Source: Luscinia megarhynchos
Taxonomy: Eukaryota; Chordata; Aves; Passeriformes; Turdidae
Direction of reading: 5' to 3'
Assembly: GCA_034336665.1 (NCBI GenBank)
Contig: CM067566.1
Location: 17,652,330-17,716,329 of the forward strand
DNA length: 64,000 bases
The notes beneath the pieces were generated by a model. That model was not told the origin of the DNA, searched no databases, and was given only the letters and a program-made list of their open reading frames with translations. Below are positions 24,680-35,979 of the stretch, in pieces. A program made the translations under genes and the position numbers. Position 1 is the stretch's first letter, and each line of letters opens with the position of its first letter.

Positions 24680-25440
24680 TATATGCTGTAAATATAGCAT
24701 ACATTTTATTACTGCCTATGTGCTGCTACACCCCAAGACCTTGCAATTTAGTTGCCTATTATTTGCCTTTAAACATTAGCAAAAGAGATCTACCATTTTT
24801 GAAAGGTAATTATACTGTAATGCAGATGGCAGTAAAACAATTACACAAGATAAGCCCTTGCAATGATCTTTACAAAGCAAACCAAAAGTAGCACTGAATC
24901 ATAAAAGACCCAACGTGGAGAAGGCTGCATTGCAGCACTGCCGCTCTGCTGCGAGCTCCCCTGCAAAAGTGGCAGCACAATAGTGCAAACAGCGTATGAG
25001 GCAGGCACAGTGAAGGTTAAGCACTTGGTAAATTTAAAGGATTTTAATCCCAGACTAATCCTTTACAGTCTCTATTCGGTGTAGATCCTAAAATACTCCA
25101 AGTGCTACAGAAACGCTTGTTTGGGTGGTTTTTTTCCTCCAGTACAGAGTTTAACTTTTACACCCTCCTGCTATCTATAAGCTCTGTTGGCACAGTTTTT
25201 TTAGCAGGATTTTTCCTGCCTCTGAAAGTTGTTGAGACACAGTGAATGCAACTGCTGAAGAATCATTAATTACTATTAATAGCTGTCTCTGGAGATGAAA
25301 TGAACTATAACAAGTAGTTTGTTTTACTGTTACATCAATGCACCTGGTATTTTTATGACTTGTTAGTGACTCAGTGGAGATTTCAGATGCCAAAAAGTAC
25401 CTCATCAACCCGTGTTGATGGAGATTGCCTACCAGTTCCA
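24680..25440. promoter_or_regulatory. Candidate conserved non-coding block with paired TAATCC sites
   Basis: Two TAATCC words, the core bound by K50 homeodomain proteins of the OTX/CRX/PITX/GSC type, lie in the same orientation at 25045-25050 and 25056-25061, 11 bp apart start to start (about one helical turn). Upstream are a TAATTATA word at 24807-24814 and a CAGATGG E-box at 24823-24829. The block is complex, without repeats, and includes a short CpG-containing part near 24914-25000. The motifs are seen directly; enhancer function is inference. Confidence 0.33.
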
Positions 25441-28413
25441 AACAGATCCTTCTTCTTTTAAACTCTGACCAGCTACTTAACAGATCAGGGCACTCTCCAG
25501 TGATACATTACAGATAGGAGCTAGCATCAGACATGCACAGAAAGAGGACACAGAGGAGATAGGATCTGATCTTTGCTATTTTCCAGCGCATAAAATAACA
25601 GCCTGTCATCCACCTTTTGCAGGTCATTTTTATCAAGTTGCAGGCCAAAATGAAATTTGACCTCCATTTTCCAGCTAGCCCCGAGATGATAAATTTAATG
25701 CAGACAGTGTAAATGAATGAGTCTCTACCATGGAAAAGTTGGATTGGTGAGAATTATTAGTGGTAAAGTTTCTGCCCCTGTACTTTTCATTTCATTTTTC
25801 TCCTACAGATTTTGTCATCCTTTTCCTGTACTTTTCATCCTCTTTCACCTGACCCCTTTTCCACCAGGAAGGATAACATTTACTGCAGCCATGCTCTGGT
25901 CACTGCAAGCACTCTTCTCCTGGGTAATTCAGAGTGCAGGGCAGCAGGGGGCCCAGTCTGCAACCTCACCCAAACCAGTCAAAGGGACTATTTGTATGTT
26001 TCAAGAGAGGCTAAGCCAGGCTAAAGCCAGCAGATACTTAGGTAGAGTTTTATAGCACCATACTTGTATTATTTCTGTATTTCTCGAGCAAAAACACCTA
26101 AACAAAATGTATGCAAAGTTATGCCTGCTGCTGGACAATCTCCTAAACCCACATGTATCTTTACTCACACACAGCATCAGGGCTTGGGCTATAACATCTT
26201 CAGAGTAATCTACTTTCCATTACAGGTTAGTAGAGAAAAAAGGTCCCTGGCCAGAATTGTTGGCTACAACCACAGCTGGGAAAAAAAAAACCAACTTCAT
26301 CAGTTTGTAACAGATTGTTTTAAACCCTGACCTGCCTTCCAACAAAGGCTGTTCCACTTTGCCAGCTGAATGTGTGTCTTTAGGCTGACAGTCCTTTCCC
26401 ATTAATTGCTTTGATGAAGGAAAGAAATGAAGACTAATGGAGACCTGGTGGACCCCTCCACGTGGCTGCAGTTTTCATGCACAGTCAGCTGTCCGACAAA
26501 ATCTTACAATTATCTTGGATATCTCTCTCCACGCTATTTGAAAATAGTGACTTACTGCCAATGTAAATCTTATATTCCCTTGCTTAAGAAAATGTGGTTT
26601 TATTATTAAAGCAAGATGCCTCACTGGAGAAAATTTAGCACCACAGAGAACAGCAATGGATATATTTCATTATTATTATTGTATACAGGGTGCACTGGTT
26701 GTAAGAGGAACATCTGTGCTCTTAATTTTATTATAACTTCCAGTATTTACGATATCTAGTGAGGCAAGCAGCACACACCATGTGTGCATCTAAAAGACAG
26801 GGACAAGGATGGATACATGACAAACTCCTGAAACTCTGCACAGCTCCACCTTTTTCTCTGTGACAGATAAGGAGTCACTATACACAATGGGGCCATAAAA
26901 TCTGATGGAAACCACAGCTGAATTCACTGGGCAAAAGACCTTGCATTTCCAATGGTCTCCCCCTCTGGAATTCACCCTCAGTGAGGAGAAGAGATTGAGC
27001 ACAAATACTAAAACTATCAAGACTGCAATTCAAAGCTGGCAGTGGATCTTCTACATCACTAAGTGCTGAATAGTAGAATGGCCCCAGGAGTGTAATCCTG
27101 AATTAAACTACACAAATTCAAGTACCCATGAGCAAAAGATGTATAACTGAAGCAGAGGGAATTAGAACTAGTTCCTTCTCTTGAAGGGACCAGATGCTTT
27201 ACAGGCATATTGTAGTGCTTCTCTACCATGGTGACAGATGCCTTTGTGATTCCTCTAACTGGTGGCAATGATAGTGATAAAGGTGTGCTACTTTTATCCC
27301 ACTGGACTGAAAAACATATCTTTGAATCCCAAAATCTGAAAAAAGAAGTGGAGAAAGTTGGATACCAGTTCTGTGACAAGTAAACATGTAAAGTAAAATG
27401 CCACGGAATAAGAACAACGTATTTTAAAAAATCCTTTCCTACTACTGCAGAAAAATGAGGAGTCATTGTGGGAGGGAGGGAAAAAATCCTGTAAATACAA
27501 TTCTAACAAGTCCTTGAGGTTGACCTGTTCTTCCATGTCCTGTCCCAGCAATGTGTTGTACAGCTGTTTGCACACCCACTGATCTGAAGCAATTCCTCAC
27601 CTCTCACATCCCAAAGGAGGCAAGGCAGGTCAGAAAAGTTTACATTTTAAACAGCAGTTGGAAGATTTCTTCCCACAAGTATACACTCCATTTATCTGCC
27701 ACTGAATCCCACAGCCTGTGTGCTTCCCAGGCACATTCCTAGCTCCCTAATACTCATCCAAAGGATGCCCAGAAGCTGGGGTGGAAAGGGAGGAGAATGG
27801 TTGGCCAGGCTCCTATCCAAATCCTTGCAGTATCTCCTTTAGCCACTGTCAGAGGCAGCCTATTGTGCCAGGCAGCCCACACATCTGACCTGTAGAGCAT
27901 TTCTCATGCTCTTATGTAGTACACCAACCTCCCCCGGGAAATTCCCACTGGGTCTTCTAACACAAACACTACACTCACAGGAATATCTTGTAGTCACATA
28001 TTCAGGCCTGCAACCTGATTTTCAAGGTGTAATTGTTTGCCTGAGAGCTCCTATACTGCAATTATTCAGATAAATCAGCAGCCAAAGAGAGAGTAGAGCC
28101 ATATGAAAATGTAACATTAACTGAGCAAGTGCAGTTAAACTCCATCTAGATAAAGGCATCAGGACTGCTGAAAAGAGGGAGGGGGCATCCAGGCAAGGAG
28201 CAAGGCCAAGTCCTTGTCTGCTGCTGCACTGACACCTCTGTGGTGAGGTCCATGGGGTTACCCCCACTGCAGTAAGAGGGTGACTCTGACAGCAGCTGCT
28301 CATTCCTTTGGAAATAAAAAGGGAAAGAACACCATACACTGGAAAAGAAAAACAGGAAAATCAAGACATTAAGAGGCAATGTATATGGAAGGAGACAAGA
28401 GTCTGTAATAAAG
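25441..28413. other. Non-coding DNA, nothing recognised
   Basis: Short frames overlap on both strands. The 14-mer CCTGTACTTTTCAT occurs at 25777-25790 and 25825-25838, with a good-looking splice acceptor (pyrimidine tract ending in CTCCTACAG near 25808) between the copies, but no convincing exon follows. An (ATT)n-like run lies near 26671-26682. No transposon was recognised. Confidence 0.5.
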
Positions 28414-30639
28414 TTGGGTGGCTCAAGCTGTGCTCTGACCATGCCTTTGCTGCCAGGGAAGTCCCGTGGTGCTGAGGATGAAGTGGAACAAGGTCCCCCC
28501 GAGGCACACGGGGTCTCTATGAGGAGAATGATCCCTGACCAGCAGGGCTATGCAGGGAAGGGCAGCAGCACAGAGCACTCGTGCTGCCAGAGCTGTGCTG
28601 CTGCTGCTCCTTCTGCAGGGACAGGCAAGCACTGCTGTAACAAGCTATCTTGTCAAAAAGCGCTGTTTTGCCAGGACAAGCTATTTCCAGCAGTCCACCC
28701 AGGACTGCTTTGCTGTTGCAGTGTGTGGGTATAGCTGTATCAGCAGCCTGCTCCTAATGGAGACAGAGCTTCAAGGCTGCTTTCCACATGGGAAAGGGCA
28801 GAACGCAGGGCAGGCTCTTGCCACTTCACCTCCTCCTGGTCCCAGAGCCCGTAGTGCAAAGCAACCAATTTCCCAGCCATTTTCTGATGTTTCTGGCAGA
28901 AACAGGTCATACTAGGCATATGGCTCTGCAGACATATGGATCAGGATTTCAGGCGTTCTCTGACACAGAAAGAGAGAGCAGAAAGTGTCAGTACAACATT
29001 TAATACATCCGTGGAACTGCATGGTGCAGGACATTGCTGAGGGGAAAAAAAAACAGTAAGACGGAAAGCTGATGTCTTTCAATCGAGATTGATTTGAGGA
29101 GAATCACAGAGGGCACATCAAAACTACAGAATTGTTCTACAGCTGCAAAAAAGACCAGAGAATTACAAAGCTGCTGGCCTTGGCCATCACTGGTTAAAGT
29201 CCACCATTGCAGAGAAGGCAAGTGATTGCTCTGTTTCCATTTGTGTATTTTGATTCTTTTAAAAAACTCATTCTAGCTATGTGTTACACTTCAAGCTTTA
29301 CTCACAGCAGCTCCTTAGATCTAAAAAATCATCCAACACGTGCAAATACAGTATGTCCAACACCTTTTCTCATGCAGACTTGCCCCATAATCTGCCTAAT
29401 ACAGTGCCACAATCCAACTGCAACAAACAATATGAAGATAAAATTAGCCATGATCTCTGTATTGTATGATCCATCAGAAGTCTGCTATCATCATAGAACA
29501 GCTGGAACAATTTGAGGCTAAGCACTTCAGCAACAGCCTACAGCCTTGCTTGTATCGGGATTTTCCAATGCAGACTAGATCAAAACCTTCTGCTGTATTT
29601 TAAAAATATTTCTGAACCGAGAAGTTGCAAACTTAGCTTCCTGCACACATGAAGAAAAGGAAATAAATACATTATTCCATGTCCTTTACCTTCTATAGTC
29701 TTTATGGAGAGATTTCCTCAACAAGTTGAGACACATTCATCTACAGAAGGAGTATTTTGAGATAGAAAAGGAAAGAAAAGCAGGTTAACATGTCCCTTTG
29801 AGTTTTTACAGACCATGCAGATGCTGATGCCGCCCTTACAAGTTCCAAGCATTTCTAATATTAAAAAATACCGGTTTTTTTCACCCGGCAGTATTTTGCA
29901 GGTAAGAAAGGGCATCAGCTGAACCACTGCAAAACACTGCCCAGGTGGCACTGAGCAGACTGAGCTGTTCCCTTTCAGGCTCAGATTGCATTGCCCCAGA
30001 GCAGCTGTGGTGCAGGAGCTTCTGCTGGCCTCCCAGACAGCCCCCACAAATGTTTGCTGTCCAGAACTGGTGAGTGTTAAAAAAGACTCATCAAGTCAGG
30101 CAAAATACCCAGGAAATTTTGAGGCTGGCTCCTAAAAAGGCAGTAAGACAACTTTGCAAGTGTAGAATCGAGTAAGATCAAGACTTGGAGAGAAACAGCA
30201 GGAAACAAGTGACTGATCCTGCTGGGGGCTAAAGTGCCCTCTAAACTTAACAACTTCCAAAGGATTGGCACGTTGTGAGAAGGGCATCACTTCACAAGAT
30301 CAACCTCCTCGGCAGGATTTGTGGGTGCTACTATTCTTGGCACTCTCATGGCTTCATGTATAATTTTGTGTAAGTACATTAACCTTGTTGTGGCTGAATT
30401 TACCCTCTGTACTTTTCCCTCCCTCTCCCTCAAAGAGCTTTCTGATCTTTAGAAAAGTCAATATGGGTTGTAAGATATCTCATTATCACTGGATGAAAAA
30501 TGGAGGGCATGATTCTGCCATCCCTCCTTGTTCAAGCATCCCCAGTTCTTTCAGCTGTGTTAGTAAATGCTACTGGCCGTGAATAAAATGCTACAAGGTA
30601 GGACCTTTAGCTGAGCGGAAAAAAGGATACTAAATGTCA
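28414..30639. other. Non-coding DNA with GC-richer part
   Basis: The stretch 28430-28900 is GC-richer, with many CTG/CAG words and several overlapping short open frames on both strands; none is recognisable. It contains the strong inverted repeat at 28562-28604. The remainder is ordinary AT-rich sequence without recognised repeats. Confidence 0.5.
28562..28604. repeat. Perfect 12-bp inverted repeat (hairpin)
   Basis: GCAGCAGCACAG at 28562-28573 is exactly complementary to CTGTGCTGCTGC at 28593-28604. Inside the 19-nt gap a second small stem AGCAC/GTGCT (28574-28578 and 28581-28585) can stack on the outer one, leaving a short asymmetric bulge. The whole is about 43 nt, shorter than a normal pre-microRNA hairpin. 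Arms built from CAG/CTG words make a low-complexity origin possible. Confidence 0.85.
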
Positions 30640-31060
30640 ATGCTAGAAACTTCCCACATCTTAAAGAAGCGAGGAATATTTAAAAATGGAATTATGCATT
30701 GAGTACACAATTCTTAAAAATATCTGGAAGTCACATTCCCATTAAAATACTGCAACACACACAGAGAGACCAAAAAAATCGCTCTCTGTTAGAAAGAATG
30801 CTCTTCAGGCAATAAAATCAAGGCTCCAGCATTAAGCAATGAAAGAATTATGGTTGCTGATGCAAACTTAATTTGGTATCCTTTGCGTATACATTATCAT
30901 ACACTCTAATTTTGTTAACATTTTTTTAAGTGCACTTCTCCTTCACAGCACAGGATGGATGGTGTTGAATTAATAAAGCAAGTATTCAATATTTTGTCTT
31001 ATCATTGTTCAGGGTACGGCCTTATGGCTTGTTTCCTGCTAACTATTCAAATAGTGCTCT
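30640..31060. promoter_or_regulatory. Candidate conserved non-coding block
   Basis: Complex AT-rich sequence with octamer-like TGATGCAAAC near 30859, a TTAATTTGG word near 30869 and a GTTAAC half-palindrome near 30914. No repeats and no coding potential. The regulatory reading is inference from texture alone. Confidence 0.25.
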
Positions 31061-31140
31061 GAAGACAAAATTATTAATTTCCTTATGGGCTTTTCTATAG
31101 CACTCATCACTAAAATAAGTGAGGGTTTCACAGCCACTTC

Positions 31141-31258
31141 ACTAATCTTCACCAAATCCCTGGGAGTTGAGGGGACTATTATTCTGCTTTATACATTGGG
31201 AGCTTAGGCACAGATAAATTAAAACCAGACATGCCCACTAATTTAGGAAAGTCTGCCT
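31141..31258 (-). repeat. MIR SINE, 3'-side part
   Basis: GGGGACTATTATTCTGC, TACATTGGGAGCTTAGGCAC, AGATAAATTAAA and ATGCCCACTAATTTAGGAAA keep the order of a reverse-complemented MIR: the 'gtactattattatccccattttacag' block, 'gaggaaactgaggcacag', then 'gttaagtgacttgcccaaggtcacacagg'. The upstream words AATCTTCACCAAATCCCTGG fit the 'aatcctcacaacaaccctatgag' block. The match stops near 31258, where other sequence begins; a likely continuation is at 31466-31530. Confidence 0.65.
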
Positions 31259-31266
31259 TAAGATGT

Positions 31267-31375
31267 CCAGGCCATGATTTTTCAGAATCTTTAACATCAT
31301 GCAGTGCTCCAAAGTGTGAGTCTCGCTGCTTTCAGTCACAGCTATGCTCTTCTGCAAAACAGACCCTAGGGCTGA
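31267..31375. repeat. Possible ancient amniote repeat inside MIR
   Basis: CCATGATTTTTCAGAATCTT near the left end and a TTTCAGTCACAGCTATGCTC block followed by TTCTGCAAAACAGACCCTA resemble a widespread amniote repeat containing 'cctgattttcagaagtgctgagcacc' and 'caatgggagctgtgggtgctcagcacctctgaaaatcaggccct'. The similarity is patchy, and I cannot name the family with certainty. Its position between two apparent MIR halves would fit a nested insertion. Confidence 0.35.
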
Positions 31376-31465
31376 GGTTGGGCTTCCAGAAGAATGTGAA
31401 ACATGCAATTAGTGATCATCTTAAAAAGTCTGTTTTAAGGGGCTTAGCATGTGTGAGAAAGCTGT

Positions 31466-31530
31466 GAAGAAGGAGAGATAGAACCCAGCTCCAGAGGCCC
31501 AGCTCTTTAGAGTAGGCTGACCAGCTCCCT
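31466..31530 (-). repeat. Possible MIR 5' (tRNA-like) part
   Basis: AGATAGAACCCAGCTCCAGA followed by CCCAGCTCTTTAGAGTAGGC resembles the reverse complement of the tRNA-derived head of MIR-type SINEs, where the box-B region gives 'gaacccag' and 'cagtgctctaaccactaga' follows. If real, it completes the element begun at 31141, with about 200 bp of other sequence between. Confidence 0.45.
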
Positions 31531-32029
31531 GCTCCCACTGCCATTCACAGCAACCTCTTGCACCTATTTCAAGGGACAGCACTCCTGCTCACCTTGTCCA
31601 CCTACCTTTATCTGCCCTGCACAATTAATGCTGTCTAAATTGCAGGGAAACAAAGTGTTCTTATGGGCACAAGACTATTACAATGTGTAAGGGGATAATG
31701 AGTATGGCATTAATAATTTTGCTGTAATTCTCAATAGTTCTAAAGCTTATTGTTTTATTGCAGACTGTAGGTGCATTTTTCTTTATTTGTCCCCAAAAAG
31801 TAGAAAACACCAGAGCTGTAGCATCACGTGGCTATCCTCCCACTTCCTCAATTTGGGGTTTAGGTGTTAAGTTGTGCAGCTTCTAGAGTAACTGACAGCA
31901 ATAATATATTATCCTCACTGATGTGGACAAACACTTGAAAATGGATGACAAATACTCTTACAAGAAGAATTTAGAGGTGTTTGGGAACACCAAAAGACAG
32001 ATGAGTACGACCTTCCCAGTCTCCATTCC
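31531..32029. other. Non-coding DNA, nothing recognised
   Basis: AT-rich sequence without open frames of note, repeats or clear motif clusters. Confidence 0.5.
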
Positions 32030-32680
32030 TTATGATTCTCAAAGGGACCCCAGTCTCCTCGCTAAGACTAGCCACTCTCTGTCATCACTCTCCAACCCAT
32101 AATCTTTTTACATCCAGTTAACTGTCTCTTCTCTTCCCCCCTTTCTCATCCTTTTTACCTCATCAGACCCTGTTATGTCCTCCCAAGCCACTGTCTCTCC
32201 TCTCTTTTTTTAACACTTATCCCAGTCACAGAATCTCCCGGCCTCTGACACATTTCTCTCCCATGCTTTTTAACACATTAACAGAGCCTCCATCCTCACA
32301 TCAGGCCCTAGTCCAAACGATCTCTTTATATTCTCTAGTCTCCTTTTCCAACCAGTTCCATTCCTGCACAACTCTTTCAGAGAATCCACACAGCCCTACT
32401 GGACTATGGATTCGAGTTTCAGGTGTAACTTCTTTAGATACAAGATTTCCTGTTCTTGCCCAACACCCCCATCTATTAGTCTCACTCTTTCAGTTGTTTT
32501 TTAGGTTCTTCATCAAGTCAGTCCCAGAACCCTCCTCCAACTTCATATTGTGTTTCTCTCTTTTTTTTTCCAGCCCAGTTCTGCCCAATTCCCTGGCCAG
32601 TAACCCTACCTTCCCATCCCTTCCTCCACCCATTTGCTGAGGCCTAGCTTTCCCTTCTTTTGCACTTCCAGTTTTATTTT
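32030..32680. other. Pyrimidine-rich tract of about 650 bp
   Basis: The + strand is strongly enriched in C and T over the whole stretch, with many CTCTC, CCTCC and TTTTT words and poly-pyrimidine runs ending in CAG (for example near 32560-32573). This strand asymmetry is non-periodic, so it is not a simple microsatellite. The 125-codon frame at 32263-32640 is a by-product of the composition. It could be a decayed repeat, a long degraded polypyrimidine/polypurine expansion or transcription-associated asymmetry. I do not recognise a family. Confidence 0.6.
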
Positions 32681-34266
32681 CTGCATTACCTCACACAGCC
32701 AACTTGTCCTTTTTCAGCTTTGAAGCCTGGAGGTCAGCCAGGATTGGTGCAGCCCTAACAGGTAAGATCCACCTGAGACCCACCTGCCCTCCACCAGTCT
32801 CACATTCTCAACTCCTCATGAAGACAGAATGACTTTTACCAAGCCCAAGCACAGGCAGAGAGATTAAACTGTAACATAAAGAAAACCCTAACTGAATCTT
32901 CAAAAGATGTATTCCAGTCTTTTTCTCCTTTAGGATTCGAAACCTGATTAAAAATGGACTTGATTTCATGAGCACCAAAGGAATATCCTTGATAAAGGAG
33001 ACTACCTCCCTGCCTGTTATCAAACCACTGTTCAGAAGCACAAGCTGTTCAGAAAGTCCAAAGTGTTTCTTTAAAAGAGTAGAATAGCATGGTTTTCAGC
33101 ACTTCAAAAAGTTGTTCACTTTATATATAGCATTTGCGAGGAAGTTTTGCCAGAAAGTGTTTTGGTAAAATGGTTGAAGTTCTAAGCAGTAGAAAAAGGA
33201 ATCCTTTAAGACACACTACACAGCCATAAAAACCACCTGTCCTGTCACACTCCTGCCCCCCTTAGAATAAATCCAATAACTTCTCATTTCAACCAAGAGA
33301 AGCAAAGCTGGGAAAGAAGCCAGAGACATACTTTGATGCAAATAGGGTCAGGAGACCTTATTGGACAAAATCCTCTTTCTTCCATTTTCCATTTTCCTGA
33401 AAGTCACCAATGCTAATTCTGCTCATTCTACCTACAGATTCAAGATGAAAGCATCAGCATTTGTTGTTTTGACTAAAGCAATTAACTAATATTCATGATT
33501 CGGCTGCAGCTTCCATTCAAAAATATATTGCTTAGGGAATTGTGTTTGGCTTGAAGGCAATTCTGTTTCATCAAGGGTACAGTACAAGATACTCCTTAGT
33601 AACAACAAACAAGAATTAAATGTTTTCCTACTTCTGTAGCCCAGCACCTTCCTTTGGGCCTTCGATCATGCTAACAAGTGTTTTGTTTCTGTGGGCTGGA
33701 GTTTTTTAAAGCTTTCCATCACAATTACATTCTAAATGCTACTCCTGTTGCCCTCCCTTGTCACCACTGCCTTATGCCTCAGCTGCTTTTGCTCACATCA
33801 GCTCATGCACTTGTGAACACACACATACACATGGCCACTTCTGCCTCACCAGACCAGCAAAACAACACAGAGTTAATTTCATCTGCACCTGTCTACAAAC
33901 ACTATGTATTTTTGAGGAGGTTCTGACTCAGATTGTGCTAAGAACCTTCTGAAAACTTTCTTTTCCTTGGCTGGAAAAAGGTTTTATCACAAGCCCAGCA
34001 TAAACTAACATCAGGCTGGGCCCTGTTTAGCCATACAGAACACAGGTAATTCTAAACAGGCAGCAGGCAATGGGACTTATCCAAAACAGCACAAGTTTAT
34101 CATAGGATCCTCTACCCCAAAGGTGCTCATGTTGTACTTACAGACATTTTTATCATAAATATGCTGCTACATGCTTCTTTTTGACACAGTAACACCAAAG
34201 ACATGCACTCAGAGAAAAACAAAAATCTGTTTGGTAACTATTTCCACTGTTTTTAAAGCCCTTAGG
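32681..34266. other. Non-coding DNA, nothing recognised
   Basis: Ordinary sequence with an octamer ATGCAAAT at 33336-33343 and an ACACAC-rich patch at about 33818-33831. Open frames are short and unrecognised. Confidence 0.5.
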
Positions 34267-34291
34267 AAAAAAAAAAAAAAAAAAAAAAAAA
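34267..34291. repeat. A25 homopolymer
   Basis: Twenty-five consecutive A residues, followed by AG-rich AGAAAGAAGAAAAG. I looked upstream for an AATAAA signal or a processed pseudogene body and saw none within the preceding 60 bp, so this is best called a simple repeat and not a retrocopy tail. Confidence 0.95.
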
Positions 34292-35979
34292 GAAAGAAGA
34301 AAAGCTTTTAGTTCTATTTAAACATGTAGATGACAAATATGTTAAATAAAGAAATAAGGCCATGCTCTGAACAGACTCCCAGCCATTTGGCTGCAGAGAT
34401 CTGTCTTTGGGTGCCAGCAGCACTCTGCCAGCCCCAGGCAGGAACCTCAACTTTGCTGCAGCCTCCAGCCTGGTGTGAGCTGCTGTGTGGCTTGCGTGAC
34501 TCCAGCCTGCTTAAAACCAAAGCTAGCAAGGATCAGAGGTGCAGGAGAAACTGCCACGACGTCGTGGCCTTTTTCCTGACTGCCAGAAGCACAAAAAGGG
34601 CTGAGTTTTGTCAGGCTGTGGCATGAATTTGGGAGGTTAGCAAGACAAGCAGGGGAGAGGGAGAGTGTGGGCACAGGTGGGTATGTGGATGGTGCTGGTG
34701 GCTTTGGAACTTCCTTAACTTAGCACCTCACTCACAGCAAATTTTCATTTGAACAATTTAGTAAATTAGAAATATGTCTTTCTTCAGAGTCAGTGTATGC
34801 CTCAGAGCATCGAGTAGCAGGGTGGAGAAAACACTGACATACAGCCTGGAAACTTCCTTTTAGTGGGTTTGATACCAAGAAAATACAAAATACAGACCTG
34901 CAGAGCTATGTGACTGAACATTAAAAGGAGCAGCTCACTGAGCACTGTAGCTATCTAGAAAACACACATAAAAATTCAGAGAAGAACCGAATGAGAAGCA
35001 ATAGCACAATTTACTTACAATCTGGAATATCAGCAGGATTTTAGTTTGTTGTTTGTGGGTTGCTGGGGTATATGGTACATTACAGTAGAGCATCAGCACT
35101 AATTCTACATGGCAGCTCCTCAGAATACCATCTGCTTCCCCGGTAACTGTTAATATAGTTGTAATTATCTACTTCTAAGCACTTTATTGGGAATATCATT
35201 TGCAAATTAATCAACTACAGACCGGTAAAACAAATGACATGCTTGTCTGAAAACAACAGCATTATTTCAAATTATTTTCCTGAGGGTTGGGAAATACCAG
35301 CCATAGCCAAAGCTAGAAACAGGGCAAGGAAAGGTCTATGTTCAGCTTAAAAACACTCATTCTAGCTACATTCACCATGAATTTGCGGGTATATGAACAG
35401 ATGACTGGTCATCGAGAGCACCCCACTTTTGAGTCTCTTTCTCATTGCACCACACATTTCAAGTTCTTCCTGGACTTTGCTTTCTCTGCCTTGGTATCTT
35501 TCCTTGATTCAGGCTACTCCAGCCTCTTTGCCCTTGATCACTTCCCTTCTGCAACTTTTGCACAGCTCGTACATCTTACTGCTGGCTTCTATATCATTGC
35601 TTGCTTTCTTCAGCAAGGAATTTCTAGGTCTGAGTACCCCATCATCCTAAGATAATATCCAATCCCAGATCTGTGTTACAAAGTCAGCATGGGATTTGTT
35701 CCTCCAAATCCCAGTTACACACTCACCATGTTGCAAAACTGAAGGCTGTCAAATGCCAGTAAACACCAGGTTGAGCTGTATCTTCCCACAGAATGAAGTA
35801 ACCTTAATTATTTGAAAGATGTTTGTATGAGGAATTATGAGAAGCACACAAAAGCACTGTCCCCACCGAAGTTTCCAATAAGCTATTAGGAAAATGAATT
35901 TAGAGGAGCACAGTAAGCAACCATGCTGCTATCAGTTTACTCATGCAGATACCATAAATAGCCCTTTCATGATAATGCT
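34292..35979. other. Non-coding DNA with a CpG palindrome
   Basis: No gene recognised. Frames are open on both strands at 34262-34674 without a recognisable product. The stretch 34370-34700 is GC-richer and includes the 16-bp palindrome at 34553-34568. The frame at 35338-35655 (105 codons) has a hydrophobic translation but no recognisable domain. Confidence 0.5.
34553..34568. repeat. Perfect 16-bp palindrome with CpGs
   Basis: GCCACGACGTCGTGGC is its own reverse complement and holds three CpGs (CG at 34557-34558, 34560-34561 and 34563-34564) in CpG-poor surroundings. The centre is a GACGTC hexamer. One palindrome of this length is about what chance gives in 64 kb, so only the CpG content and local setting make it notable. 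Confidence 0.9.
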
